DNA of 64,000 bases from assembly GCA_963580285.1 (NCBI GenBank), contig OY757024.1:124558045-124622044 (forward strand), written 5' to 3'. The notes under the pieces were generated by a model. It made no database searches and was not told the origin of the DNA. It was given only the letters and a program-made list of their open reading frames with translations. A program made the position numbers and the translations under genes. Of this stretch, positions 52,937-64,000 are shown piece by piece. The DNA comes from Lucinisca nassula. Taxonomy: Eukaryota > Mollusca > Bivalvia > Lucinida > Lucinidae. How positions within the stretch are numbered: position 1 is the stretch's first letter; each line of letters starts with the position of its first letter.

Positions 52937-54248
52937 CCAGAAATTCAACTTCGGTGAAGTTGATGTCGCACCTGCTCCCCACCTGCCCCACACAAAAAAC
53001 TAAAAGTTTATTTAAGGCAGAAGAAATGAATATAGGGCTTTGAGAAGAATCCATAGCCTATATATGTGAGGTAAAAAACTGACTAAGTTCACAATGTGGA
53101 AAAAGTGATAAAAATTGATCCCAAGATAAAGTCAAAACCACATGCACATCCTCATACCATAGGTAAAAACACACACAAAGTTTTAAAATGATCAATATAA
53201 AACTGTAAGAGAAGTTGCGATGACAAGAGGTACCTATTGTATATCAACTAAAGCTTAAAATTGGCTAAGTTCACAATGTGCAAAAGTGAAAAAAAAATAT
53301 TCTGAGAATTATGTCGAAATCACATGCACAACCTCATACCATGGCGAAAGCACACGCAAAGTTTCAAACTGATCGGTATAAAACTGCAAGAGGAGTTGCG
53401 ATGACAAGAGGTATCTATCATATATCAATTGAAGGTTAAAAATGACTGAGTTCACAATGTGGAAAAAGTGAAAAAAAATGATCCGACGATAAAGTCCAAA
53501 CCACATGCGCATCCTCATACCATAGCGAAAGCACACGCAAAGTTTCAAAATGATTGGTATAAAACTGCAAGAGGAGTTGCGATGACAAGAGGTACCTATC
53601 ATATATCAATCGAAGGTTAAAAATGACTAAGTTCACAATGTGGAAAAAGTGACAAAAATTTATCCGAAGATAAAGTCCAAACCACATGCGCATCCTCATA
53701 GCATGGTAAAATCACACACAAAGTTTCAAAATAATCGGTATGAAACTGTAGGAGGAGTTGCGATGACAAGAGGTACCTATCGTATATCAAATGAAGCTTA
53801 AAAATGGCTAAGTTCATAATGTGCAAAAAGCGGAAAAAAATATTCTGAAAATTATGTCGAAACCACATGCACATCCTCATACCATGGTGAAAGCACATGC
53901 AAAGTTTCAAAATGATCGGTATAAAACTGCAAGAGGAGTTGCGATGACAAGAGGTACGTATCGCATACCTAAAAATGACTAAGTTCACAATATGGAAAAA
54001 GTGACAAAAATTGATTCGAAGATTAAGTCCAAACCACATGCGCATCCTCATACCATGGCGAAAGCACATGCAAAGTTTCCAAATGATCGGTCTAAAAGTG
54101 TAGGAGGAGTTGCGATGACAAGACATCCAGTGTAAAATGTTGACGGACGGACGGACGAACGGACGAACGGACGGACGAACGGACGGACGGACGGACGGAC
54201 GGACGGAAACTTGCACGCCTATGTCTTCCTGCTAAAGCAGGTGCGACA
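52937..54248 (-). mobile_element. Nested tandem-core element, 181-bp units
   Basis: Inserted into a unit of the surrounding element: CCTATA before and ATAAGCCCATGTAAAACC after. The head-side repeat AAGTTGATGTCGCACCTGCT at 52957 and the tail GCTAAAGCAGGTGCGAC at 54248 form a short inverted pair. The core has about six units of about 181 bp marked by CTAAGTTCACAATGTGG. A GACGGACGGACGAACGG microsatellite lies at 54143-54207. Confidence 0.8.
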
Positions 54249-55954
54249 ATAAGCCCATGTAAAACCAAGGGGCCCTGGAGCTGGGGCATTTTTTGTCCCA
54301 GCACTATAATTTGAACAATCTTGGTAGGGGTCCACTAGATGAAGCTTCATACCAAATATCAAAGTCCTTGGCCTTGTGGTTTCAGAGAAGAAGATTTTTA
54401 AAGATTTTCCCTATATAAGCCTATGTAAAACCAAAGGGCCCCGAGGCGGGGGCATTTTGTCCCAGCACTATAATTTGAACAATCTTGGCAGGGGTCCAGT
54501 AGATGAAGCTTCATACCAAATATCAAAGACCTGGGCCTTGTGGTTTCAGAGAAGAAGATTTTAAAGATTTTCCCTATATAAGCCAATGTAAAACCAAAGG
54601 GCCCCGTGGCAGGGGCATTTTTTGTCCCAGCACTATAATTTGAACAATCTTGGTAGGGGTCCACTAGATGAAGCTTCATACCAAATATCAAAGTCCTGGG
54701 CCTTGTGGTTTCAGTGAAGAAGATTTTTAAAGATTTTCCCTATATAAGCCTATGTAAAACCAAAGGGCCCCGGGACGGGGGCATTTTTGTGCCCAGCACT
54801 ATAATTTGAACAATCTTGGTAGGGGTCCACTAGATGAAGCTTCATACCAAATATCAAAGAACTGGGCCTTGTGGTTTCAGAGAAGAAGATTTTTAAAGAT
54901 TTTCCCTATATAAGCCTATGTAAAACCAAAGGGCCCCGGGGTGGGGGCATTTTTGGCCCCAGCACTATAATTTGAACAATCTTGGTAGGGGTCCACTAGA
55001 TGAAGCTTCATACCAAATATCAAAGACCAGGGCCTTGTGGTTTCAGAGAAGAAGATTTTTAAAGATTTTTCCTATGTAAGCCAATGTAAAACCAAAAGGC
55101 CCCGTGGCGGGGGCATTTTTTGTCCCAGCACTATAATTTGAACAATCTTGGTAGGGGTTCACTAGATGAAGCTTCATACCAAAAATCAAAGTCCTGGGCC
55201 TTGCGGTTTCAGAGAAGAAGATTTTTAAAGATTTTCCCTATATAAGCCTATGTAAAACCAAAGGGCCCCGGGGCGGGGGCATTTTTGGCCCCAGCACTAT
55301 AATTTGAACAATCTTGGTAGGGGTCTACTAGATGAAGCTTCATACCAAATATCAAAGTCCTGGGCCTTTTGGTTTCAGAGAAGAAGATTTTTAAAGATTT
55401 TCCCTATATAAGCCTATGTAAAACCAAAGGGCCCCGAGGCGGGGTCATTTTTGGCCCCAGCACTATAATTTGAACAATCTTGGTAGGGGTCCACTAGATG
55501 AAGCTTCATACCAAATATCAAAGACCTGGGCCTTGTGGTTTCAGAGAAGAAGATTTTTTAAGTTTTTGGTGAAAAAAATCTATTTTTTGGCTCCTGTGAC
55601 CTAGATGTGCAACGGACCGGAACCATTTGAACAACTTTGAAAGGGGACCACCTAAGGATCATTCCTGTGAAGTTTGGTCAAAATCTGATCAGTGGTTTAG
55701 GAGGAGATGTCGTTTAAAGAAATTGTTTACGGACGCAGGGACGGACGGACGCACGACGGACAAAAAGTGATCCCAAAAGCTCGCCTCGTCACTACGTGAC
55801 GGTGAGCTAAAAATAAATGGTGTGAGATCAATACTATAATAGTTATTCCTCTTTGTATTTCTTTAAAAGTTGTCTGTTACACTTTGTTTTCGTAACACTT
55901 TGGTTTCTCATGCATATCTTGAGTACTTATTATATTTTGCATAAATGTTTGATA

Positions 55955-56161
55955 TTAACCCATTTAATACCAGAAACTCCAAAATGGGTACCCTATTAAA
56001 CAGTGCAGGCCCAGATCAGATCAGGGCCGCTACTGTTTGCTAAAAGTCCTGCCATTTTCCAAATAAATTTTGAAGAAGACACAACCTGACACCCCTAAAT
56101 TTTGAAGTGGACTCCTGCCATATATAAGGAGGAAGATTCCATTTGGTACAAAAAGGGTTAA
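55955..56161. mobile_element. MITE family B
   Basis: TTAACCCATTTAATACCAG … GGTACAAAAAGGGTTAA. The core is shortened to CAGATCAGATCAGGGC. Confidence 0.8.
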
Positions 56162-56275
56162 TGAGGTGTTGCTGCTAAGGAAAAAGTGTGTCCAGGGATC
56201 TATACTGTAATAGTTATTATTCCCCATTTTATTTCTTTAAAAGTTGTTCATTACACTTTTGTCTGTTTTTTTTTT

Positions 56276-56493
56276 GGTTTGGTTTTACGGCCCTTTCAAG
56301 ATTATTTCACTCATATCGAGCCGATCATTGATCAGAGGTGGGCGAAAACCGGAGTACCCGGAGAAAAACCACCTGACCTTCTGTTGCAGAACTTGGCGTC
56401 TCACATGTGACCCGAGCGAAGCTCGAACCCACAGCGGTGAGAGACCTAATGAATAAGAGTCAGCGCTCTTATCCACTAGGCCACGAAGGCCCG
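56276..56493 (-). mobile_element. SINE type 2, best-preserved copy
   Basis: Minus strand: GGGCCTTCGTGGCCTAGTGG … GTGGGTTCGAGCTTCGCTC (box B GGTTCGAGC) … TCTTGAAAGGGCC. tRNA-derived head, no anticodon assignment attempted. Confidence 0.8.
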
Positions 56494-56516
56494 TTCACAC
56501 TTTTGTCTGTAACATA

Positions 56517-56905
56517 GAGGATCTTACACGAGTGCTCATGTATTATGGAATTTATTAAACGAATTGAGGGAAAGGGATAAAATGCGAGGCTTTGCCGAGC
56601 ATTTTATCCATTTTCCTCAACGAATTTAATAAATTCAATAATACATGAGCACAAATGCAAGATTCTATTTATCATATGACATATAAAACGTATTTTATAC
56701 ATGATTGTTTACAAAAATATCAATATTCCGCCATTAGTAAACGTGACGAAAAATATCAATATTCCGCCATTAGTAAACGCGACGTCGCTAAGGACGTCGT
56801 ACATGTAACGTTACGGGACATATCTAGCTAATTTGCATATTTAATCCACTAGTGGATTATCGAAAATATTACATGGCGTTATAACACTCTCAGACACAAC
56901 GTCAA
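56517..56905 (+). mobile_element. MITE family E, with internal duplication and truncated end
   Basis: Same structure; AATATTCCGCCATTAGTAAA is duplicated in tandem near 56722-56780. The right end lacks the CATATGATAAA terminus. Confidence 0.75.
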
Positions 56906-56970
56906 ACTGGTTTATCCTATTTTGTTTAATGATTTTAGGAATCTTAACATATTTTGCTTAAATGTTGAAA

Positions 56971-59900
56971 TAATGTCTCCCCCCTTATCGGGGAGACATT
57001 GTTTTTCCCCAGGCGTCTGTCTTTCTGTCCATCTGTCACAAAATAGTGTCCGCTCTGTATCTTGAAAACTGTTCAAGCTATCTTCATGTAACTTCATAGA
57101 AATATTAATCAACATAAGACAACATGCAGAGCGCAAGAATTTATACTTTATAAGTTACAAGTTTGTTGGTCACAAAATCATGTATGTATGGGCAAATCAT
57201 GTCTGGTCAATAACTTTCTTATTTTAGATGGATTTTGAAATTACTTGCCAGAAATATCAACCATCAGATGATTTGTCGCGCGCATGACCCAGGTCGGTAC
57301 CTCAAAGGTGGTCATACTTAGAGATCAAAGGTTATACAAGAGGGCCCAGAGGGCCCTGGTTCGCTCACCTGTGTGTCACTGTCTTGAGTACAATCTATTT
57401 TTAGCTCTTGTGGCCATCTTGTTCATCAGCAGAGTGATTCTAGCTTATTTGGTAGGGAGTAACCTAGGCAACATTCGTGGGAACTTTGAATCAAATTGGC
57501 CTTAGGGTTTAGGGGGAGTTTCCGTTTGAATCAAATTTACAATATTTTTCTATTTTTACCTCCGGTGGCCATTTTGTTTATCCGAGTGGGATTGTTTTAG
57601 CCTTTTTGGTAGAGGATAATCTAAGCAACATTGTCGCAAGGAACCTACATGCAAAATATGAAGGCTGTATCTCAAATGCTTTAAAAGTTATGACAAAGCA
57701 GGTCAAAGGTCAAGGTCATAGGTCAAAAGTTTTGAATGGCTGAGAAAACCTTGTCACAAGGAACATGCATGCCAAATATGAAGGCTCTATCTCATATGGT
57801 TCAAAAGGTATGAAAAAGTAGATCACAGGTCAATGTCACAGGTCAAATCTTTATGAGTGGGAAGCCCTTGTCAGAAGGAACCTACATGCCAAATATGAAG
57901 GCTCTATCTCACGGTTCAAAAGTTATGACAAAATAACCTACTGATCTACTTCTGGATTTGACATGACCCATATTCAAACTTAAATGAGATATTGTCCAGA
58001 TGATCATTCTGAGCAAGTTTTATGATGATTTGACTGAAACTGTGGCCTCTTAGAGTGTTCAAAACGTTTTTCTATGATTTGACCTGCTGACCTACTTTTT
58101 GACCCTACATGTCCCATATTCAAACATGACACAGATATTGTCAAGATGATCATTCTGAGCAAGTTTGATGATGATCAGACCAAAACTTGGGCCTCTAGTG
58201 TGTTCACAATGTTTTTCAACAATCTGACCTACTGACCTACATATTGACAAGACATGACCCATATTCGAAATTAACCGACATATTGTCAAATGAACATTTT
58301 GAGCAAGTTTGATGATGATCGGACCAAAACTGTAGACGCCAGTGTGTACAGAGGGTTTTTCAATGATTTGACCTACTGACCTACTTTTTGACCCAACCTG
58401 ACCCATATTTGAACTTGACTGAGATATTGTCAAGATGATCATTCTGGGCAAGTTTGATGATGATCGGACCAAAACTGTGGCCTCTAGTGTGTTCACAAGC
58501 TTTTTCTATGATTTGACCTACTGACCTACTTTTTGACCTGACATGACCCGTATTCAAACTTGACCCGGATATTGTTAAGACTATCATTCTGAGCAAGTTT
58601 GATGATGATCGGACCAAAACTGTGGCCTCTAGTGTGTTCACAAGGTTTTTCTCTGATTTGACCTACTGACCTACTTTTGACCCTACAAGACCCATATTCG
58701 AACTTGCTCGAGAAATTGTCAAGATAATCATTTTGAGCAAGTTTCATGATGATCAGACAAAAACTGTGGCCTCTAGTGTATTCACAAGGTTTTTGTATGA
58801 TTTGACCTACTGACCTACTTTGTTATCCGACATAACCCATATTCAAACTTGACCGAGATATTGTCAAAATGATCATTCTGGGCAAGCCTGATGATAATCG
58901 GACCAAAACTGTGGCCTCTAGTGTGTTCACAATGTTTTTCTATTTGACCTACTGACCTACTTTTTGACCCGACATGACCCGTATTCAAACGTGACCGAGA
59001 TATTGTCAAGATGATCATTCTAGGCAGGTTTGATAATGATTGGACCAAAACTGCGGCCTCTAGTGTATTCACAAGGTTTTTCTATGATTTGACCTACTGA
59101 CCTACTTTTTGACCCGGCATGACTCATATTCGAATGTCACCAAGATATTATTAAGATGATCATTCTGAGCAAGTTTGATGATGATTGGACATAAATTGTG
59201 GCCTCTAATGTGTTCAGAAGGTTTTTCTATGATCTGACCTACTGACCTACTTTTTGACCCGACAACACCCATATTCGAACTTGACTGAGATATTGTCAAG
59301 ATGATCATTCTGGGCAAGTTTAATTATGATCGGACCAAAACTGTGGCCTCTCGTGTTTTCACAAGGTTTTTTTTCTGATTTGACCTACTGACCTACTTTT
59401 TGACCCGGCATGACCCATATTCGAACTTGACCGAGATTTTGTGGTGGTACAAATTGTGTGCAAGTTTAGTTAAAATCAAATCATAAATGAAACATCTATC
59501 ATGCAGACAAGACCAAAATAGGCAATTTTTGCCCTTTCAGGGGCCGTAACTCCGTAACACATGATGGGATATGGCTGGTTCAAGAAAGGAACCCAGATCT
59601 CATGGTGGTACAAGTTGTGTGCAAGTCTGGTTAAAATCAAATCAAAAATGAAGATGCTATCATGCGGACAAGACCAAAAAAGGCAATTTTTGCCCTTTCA
59701 GGGGCCGTAACTCCGTAACACATGATGGGATATGGCTGGTTCAAGAAAGGAACCCAGATCTCATGGTGGTACAAGTTGTGTGCAAGTCTGGTTAAAATCA
59801 AATCAAAAATGAAGATGCTATCATGCGGACAAGACCAAAAAAGGCAATTTTTGCCCTTTCAGGGGCCGTAACTCAGTAACACATGATGGGATATGGCTGG

Positions 59901-60725
59901 TTCAAGAAAGGAACCTAGATCTCATGGTGGTACAAGTTGTGTGCAAGTCTGGTTAAAATCAAATCATAAATGAAGATGCTATCGTGCGGACAAGAAATTG
60001 TTTACGCACGCACGGACGCACGCACGGACGCACGGACTGACGACGGACGACGGACAAAATGTGATCACAAAAGCTCACCTTGTCACTACGTGACAGGTGA
60101 GCTAAAAAGGGGTGTTTGGTCAATAACTTCTTATTCCTGAATGTTCACCTTCATTAGCCCATGTGTCGTGCACAAGAACAAGGTCCGCACATCCAGTGTC
60201 AAGGTCATACTTAAGTGGTCAAAGGTCCGAAAATGGGCCTTCTTATTCTTTGATAGATTATGAAATAACTGGGCAGAAATGTTAACCATCATGAGACGAT
60301 GTGTCCCGTCCAAGATTCAAGTCAGTACCTCAAAGGTCAAGGTCAAACTCAAGGGTAAACTGTCAAAAAAGGGTCTTTTTTTCGTGTCCAGTAAGTAACT
60401 TTCTTATTCCTTGATGGATTTTGGAATTACTTGGCAGAAATGTTAACCATCATTAGATGATGTGTCGCATGCATGACACAGGTCTGTACCTCCAAGGTCA
60501 AGGTCACACTTAGAGGTCAACGGTAGAAAAGGGGCTTTTTTCGTGTCCGGTCAATAACTTTCTTATTATGGACTTTTTAAAGTTACTTTGTAGAAATTTT
60601 CACCTTCATTAGATTACCGTTATGTGTTGCACACAAGACCCAGGTCAATACCTCCAATGTCAAGGTCATACTTAGAGGTCAAAAAGGGGGATACATCTGT
60701 GTTTTTTGTATAAAAACAAATTCTG
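56971..60725 (+). mobile_element. Tandem-core element (ATGTCTCCCC type), interrupted
   Basis: Head ATGTCTCCCCCCTTATCGGG at 56973, core units like those at 23653-25753, and tail GTATAAAAACAAATTCTGG near 60725. Split by the element at 57335-60106, which lies inside one core unit. Confidence 0.75.
57335..60106 (-). mobile_element. Tandem-core element with two different tandem cores (146 and 161 bp)
   Basis: Starts ACAAGAGGGCCCAGAGGGCC and ends GTGACAGGTGAGCTAAAA at about 60106. It holds three core types in order: about 139-bp-type units (57640-57940), about ten 146-bp units marked TTTGACCTACTGACCTACTT (57960-59440), and three nearly identical 161-bp units marked GATCTCATGGTGGTACAAG (59440-60000). 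A CGCACGGACGCACGGAC microsatellite follows. It is inserted in another element (56971-60725). Confidence 0.8.
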
Positions 60726-60838
60726 GATTCATCTCTATCTTGGGTATAAGTCCCACTAAATCGAAAGCAACATCTCCAAAATGACCTAAATAGTGTTGAC
60801 GGGGATGTTAAACAGCATCTCAAACAAATCAACAAACA
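60726..60838 (+). repeat. SINE-like retroposon type 3, tail fragment
   Basis: TAAGTCCCACTAAATCGAAA … GTTGACGGGGATGTTAAAC and a CAAACAAATCAACAAAC tail. 60839-61097 holds only a T run and a G run (60938-60968) beside no recognised gene. Confidence 0.6.
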
Positions 60839-61097
60839 GCAAAACACTTACCACAAGGCCTGACAGATCTGAGTTCCAACCACTTGCTCAGCAGCATCTT
60901 CAAAACAGTCTGGAATTGCATAATTCTCTTTATATTTTTTTTTTTTTGGTGGGGGGGGGGGGGGGGGAGCAAATGAAATAAAGCACTTTCTAAACCAATG
61001 GGACACTTGCTGCAGATTGATCATGGTCTTTATTCTTTGTAAAAAAATCTGCCCTTTAAAAATCACTCTACCTGACCCCTTTGAATTCTGAAATGGG

Positions 61098-61313
61098 TTT
61101 TGCTTTTACAGCCCTTTCAAGATTTATTTACTTATTTAGAGTTGATCGTTAATCTGAGGTGGGCAAAAACTGTAGTGCCCAGAGAAAAAACTCGCAACCT
61201 TTCGTTGCAGATCTTGGTGTCACACATGTGGCCCCATTGAGGCTCGAACCACAACTGTCAGAGACATAATGGTTAAGAGCCAGTGCTTTTATCCACTAGG
61301 CCACAGAGGCCCG
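61098..61313 (-). mobile_element. SINE type 2
   Basis: Minus strand GGGCCTCTGTGGCCTAGTGG … GTGGTTCGAGCCTCAATGG … AATCTTGAAAGGGCTG. Confidence 0.75.
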
Positions 61314-61559
61314 TGAAATTCGAAATGGACTTGTGGTATACATGTATATGATTCAGATTTCATGAGAACAAAATTTCTTGAATAGGACGGAAAATAATAA
61401 TGAAAGTCAATAAGATTCTTCTTGATTTATTTATCATCAACATTGTGACATATCAAGACAAGTAAAAACTGAAATTTCTTGAAAATTGTATCACTTTACA
61501 ATACATATACATAGCTGTAGAAGAGAAGTAACGAGGATGGTTGAGAGAGGATTTTCTTT

Positions 61560-61670
61560 TTAGAAAGGTATGCTGTGGTAACTTGTTTGAACTGCCTCAC
61601 TGAGGCAATTCTTCGGCAATTCTAACAAGTAGCCACGACACATGTTCCTATGGTGAAATAAGAAAAAAAA
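61560..61670. repeat. Family D relative, decayed
   Basis: AACTTGTTTGAACTGCCTCA / TGAGGCAATTCTTCGGCAAT arms and GGTGAAATAAGAAAAA. 61314-61559 shows no gene. Confidence 0.45.
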
Positions 61671-61695
61671 TATCCCCAAAATATCTTACTACTCA

Positions 61696-61929
61696 TTAAC
61701 CCTTGCCCTGCTGTGCCAGGTTGTCTTATCTCTAAACAATGTAGATCCAGATCAGATGGCTTCTGAGAAGCTATCTGATCAGAATCTTCATTGTGATTCG
61801 GTTTATGAATTTGTTGCAATAATTTGCATCAGAATTTGTTGCAATAATTTGCATCAAGTAATCTGATTGGTTGATAATCAGTAGTGTTTAAATATTTAAT
61901 ATTTAAATATTCAGCAGCACACGGGTTAA
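61696..61929. mobile_element. MITE family A
   Basis: TTAACCCTTGCCCTGCTG … CACGGGTTAA with the shared core. A short stretch (TTTGTTGCAATAATTTGCAT) is duplicated in tandem at 61811-61852. Confidence 0.75.
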
Positions 61930-61951
61930 TTGGAGCAATGTTAAATTACCG

Positions 61952-62070
61952 GTAACCCATTTTGTACCGAATGGAAACTTCCTCCTCATATACAGCAAGA
62001 ATCCGTTTCAAAATTTAAGGGTGTCGGGCCGAGTTTTCAAAATTTATTATCAGGGCCTTCAATGTCTGCC
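61952..62070. repeat. MITE family B, inverted end fragment
   Basis: TAACCCATTTTGTACCGAAT … GAGTTTTCAAAATTTATT, then part of the core (CAGGGCCTTCAATGTCTGC). Confidence 0.6.
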
Positions 62071-62400
62071 AATATACAATATATTGTCTAGTACTCCCTT
62101 AGAACAAAATAAGTAGTCTACTAACATATAAAATTCTATCCTGAATATATTAATATCTGCAGTTATGGGAAAAATTTCTTGGGGACTCAAGAACAGGTTC
62201 AAAACAGTCATGGTAAAGTTTAAGCCGATGAAGTTTCATCGTACAAGTTGGTAATCAAAGCATCAACTGATGGGTCTGCGAGTGTAGGCTTGAAAAATGG
62301 TCCCAATGTGCTTATAGCGCCCGGTTACCTTAAAAACCAGTCGGTGGTCCTGAACAGGGACTTACACTATTTAGTTCAACCCTTAAATTCCTGTACAGTA

Positions 62401-62468
62401 AGCAAACAGTGTAGACCCTGATCAGACGCCGCATTCTGCGGCCTCTGATCTGGGTCTACACTGTTCGC
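62401..62468. repeat. Shared palindromic core, isolated copy
   Basis: GCAAACAGTGTAGACCCTGA … GATCTGGGTCTACACTGTTC around GCCGCATTCTGCGGC. Flanks 62070-62400 and 62470-62850 have no recognised gene or repeat. Confidence 0.55.
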
Positions 62469-62854
62469 AATTCATGTCCAGATTCTATAAATAACCTGCT
62501 TATATAATTATGCATCACGATGACCTCACACCTGGCTGTTTTCATTAAATAACCATTACCTCGATTTCCTAAAAATTTGTGATAGTCAGGTGGACATCAG
62601 CTTCTGTGCTTAGCAACTTTGGGTTGATTAAGAAACAAGCAACCCATCCAAAAAGTAACACTGATTAATGTGATAGGTATAGCTCTCAGTATCCTTACTA
62701 TGCATATGTATACTGCAAAATGTTTACAATAAAAAGAATCCATCTAAGTTTGAAACATCTTCTTCCCATATTATACCAGCTGCATGAAAAGAAACATACT
62801 TTTTACTCCCTTTTGGAGCCAGTTCTTTCCTTCATTATAAAAAAAAAAAGTAAA

Positions 62855-63030
62855 AATTGAACACCCCTCTAAACCCCACTTTATATAGAGAAAGCTGGGG
62901 TTTACATAGGGAAAAATTATTTTTCTTATTTCTGCTCCAAGACATACAGGTAGGTTGTGGGTATTCGTTCGAACCGCCTCAACGAGGTGTTCAAACAGGC
63001 ACCCACAACCTTTGTTAGCAAAATATAAAT
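62855..63030. mobile_element. Family D relative
   Basis: CCCCTCTAAACCCCACTTTA / AAAGCTGGGGTTTACATAGG, then GTGGGTATTCGTTCGAACCG and an opposite arm ending CACCCACAACCTTTG. It abuts the 139-bp-core element at 63031. Confidence 0.65.
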
Positions 63031-64000
63031 AAGAACAAGATGTGTTTGTGAAACACGAACATGTCCCCGGGCATAGCCATTGTTTTCAAAGTTGGTCACA
63101 GTTCAAAGTCAAGGTCAAGATTTTTGGTTTGAGTGGGAAGCCCTGGCACAAGGAACTTACATGGCAAATATAAGGCTCTATCTTAAATGGTTCGAAAGTT
63201 ATGAACAATAATATTTTTTTCTTTAAAGTAGGTCATAGGTCAAGGTCACAGGCCAAAAAATGTTGCATGAATGTAAAGCTCTCGTCACAAGGAACCTACA
63301 GGTCAAATATGAAGGCTCATTATTAACCGATTCAAAAGTTATGAACAATTTCATTTGTTCTTTTAAGTAGATCAAAGGTCAAGGGCATGGTCAAAAATTT
63401 TTTGCATGAATGTAAAACTCTTATCACAAGGAACCTACATGCCAAATATTAAGGCACTATCCCAAACAGTTTGTAAGTTATGACCAAAATGTTATTTTTT
63501 TTTTTCATTTAAGTAGGTCAAAGGTCAAGGTCAAACATTTTTGCATGAATGTAAAGCTCTTGTTACAAGGAACCTACATGCCAAATATGAAGGCTGTATC
63601 TCAAATGGTTCAAAAGATATGACCAATGTTAACTTTTTCTTTTATGTAGGTTAAAGGTCAAGGTCACAGGTCAAAAAACTTTGCATGAATGTAAAGCTCT
63701 TATCACAATGAACCTACATGCCAAATATGAAGGCCCTATTCAAAACGGTTCGAAAGTTACGGCCAAAATGTTTTTTTCTTTTAAGTAGGTCAAAGGTCAA
63801 GGTCACAGATCAAAATTTTTTGCATGAATGTAAAGCTCTTGTTACAAGGAACCTACATGCCAAATATGAAGGCTGTATCTCAAACGGTTCAAAAGTCTTG
63901 ACCAATATTAACTTTTTCTTTTATCTAGGTCAAAGGTCACAGGTCAAATATTTTTTTGTGTGAATGCAAAGCTCTTGTCACAAGGAACCTACATGCAAAA
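63031..64000. mobile_element. Tandem-core element, 139-bp units, running off the window
   Basis: Starts AACAAGATGTGTTTGTGAAA, then units of 139 bp (GCATGAATGTAAAGCTCT at 63265, 63404, 63543, 63683, 63822, about 63961). Each holds CAAGGAACCTACATGCCAAA and an AGGTCAAAGGTCAAGGTCA block. The right end is outside the window. A diverged 139-bp-type core also occurs at 57640-57940 and 32390-32600. Confidence 0.75.

Larger units (their letters stand above)
51501..55812 (-). mobile_element. Tandem-core element, 166-bp units, minus orientation, interrupted
   Basis: Reverse-oriented relative of 19545-21160. It starts AACAAGAGGGCCATGATGGC and ends CACTACGTGACGGTGAGCTA at about 55812, with a GGACGGACGCACGACGG tract near the end. 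About 16 core units are visible, split by a second element at 52937-54248 and by a poly-G run at 52141-52172. Units in 54250-55560 are closely similar, suggesting recent amplification. Confidence 0.8.

Noticed and set aside
53309..54304. Overlapping minus-strand open frames up to 199 codons with repeated peptide words
   Set aside because: They are translations of the 181-bp tandem units and the GACGGACGG microsatellite (poly RPSV); no domain and no independent coding signal.
58092..59317. Series of minus-strand open frames of 70-130 codons with the recurring word GPIIIKLAQND
   Set aside because: Each is a reading of the 146-bp core units; their similarity comes from DNA repetition, not from a protein family.

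Overview
This window looks like nuclear DNA of a marine bivalve mollusc (inferred). The evidence is an intron-split animal gene buried in AT-rich repeats, elements with tandem cores and GTCCGTCC-type microsatellites like the pearl/Helentron-associated elements described from bivalves, tRNA-derived SINEs, and two Ty3/gypsy-type retrotransposons of kinds known from marine invertebrates. Nothing is bacterial: there are no operons, no CRISPR array and no rRNA genes.

The one host gene recognised is the 3' part of a cytosolic-5'-nucleotidase-like HAD hydrolase of the NT5DC2/NT5DC3 group. It lies on the + strand as six exons (5553-5637, 6181-6267, 8182-8235, 18093-18179, 21967-22031, 27908-28136 with stop). 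All junctions are GT-AG and the reading phase is continuous. The N-terminal exons, including the HAD nucleophile motif, are not in the window or were not recognised. The second exon is followed by a 177-bp tandem duplication carrying a broken exon copy.

Intron 3 (8236-18092) holds a 5'-truncated LINE and a nested stack. A solo LTR relic (10545-17295) is interrupted by an inverted-repeat DNA element, and that element is interrupted by a 5.6-kb LTR retrotransposon (10887-16532). This retrotransposon has identical 552-bp LTRs, a tRNA-Pro primer site, a SCAN-like capsid and the unusual gene order gag-PR-INT-RT-RH (Gmr1-like). Most of its RT and RNase H is deleted. Introns 4 and 5 hold tandem-core elements and TTAA-flanked MITEs.

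Downstream of the gene (28137-64000) no host exon was recognised. At 35421-40272 sits a structurally complete 4.85-kb Ty3/gypsy element: identical 229-bp LTRs, 5-bp target duplication and an uninterrupted 1369-codon gag-pol. It lies inside a hairpin MITE. A dead mariner (40888-44018) sits inside a tandem-core element and itself carries another. The rest is mostly nested tandem-core elements (period classes of about 139, 146, 152, 161, 166, 181, 291 and 322 bp) and MITE families. Several MITE families end in TTAA and share one palindromic core of about 70 bp.

The most notable patterns are: (1) the Gmr1-like element with its SCAN-like capsid in a nested stack of related LTRs; (2) the apparently intact young gag-pol element; (3) tandem-core elements that share termini but swap cores; (4) repeated AGGTCA direct repeats (DR0, DR1, DR2 spacing) in several otherwise unrelated cores, one array lying inside the host gene; and (5) a near-perfect 70-bp palindrome in intron 4.
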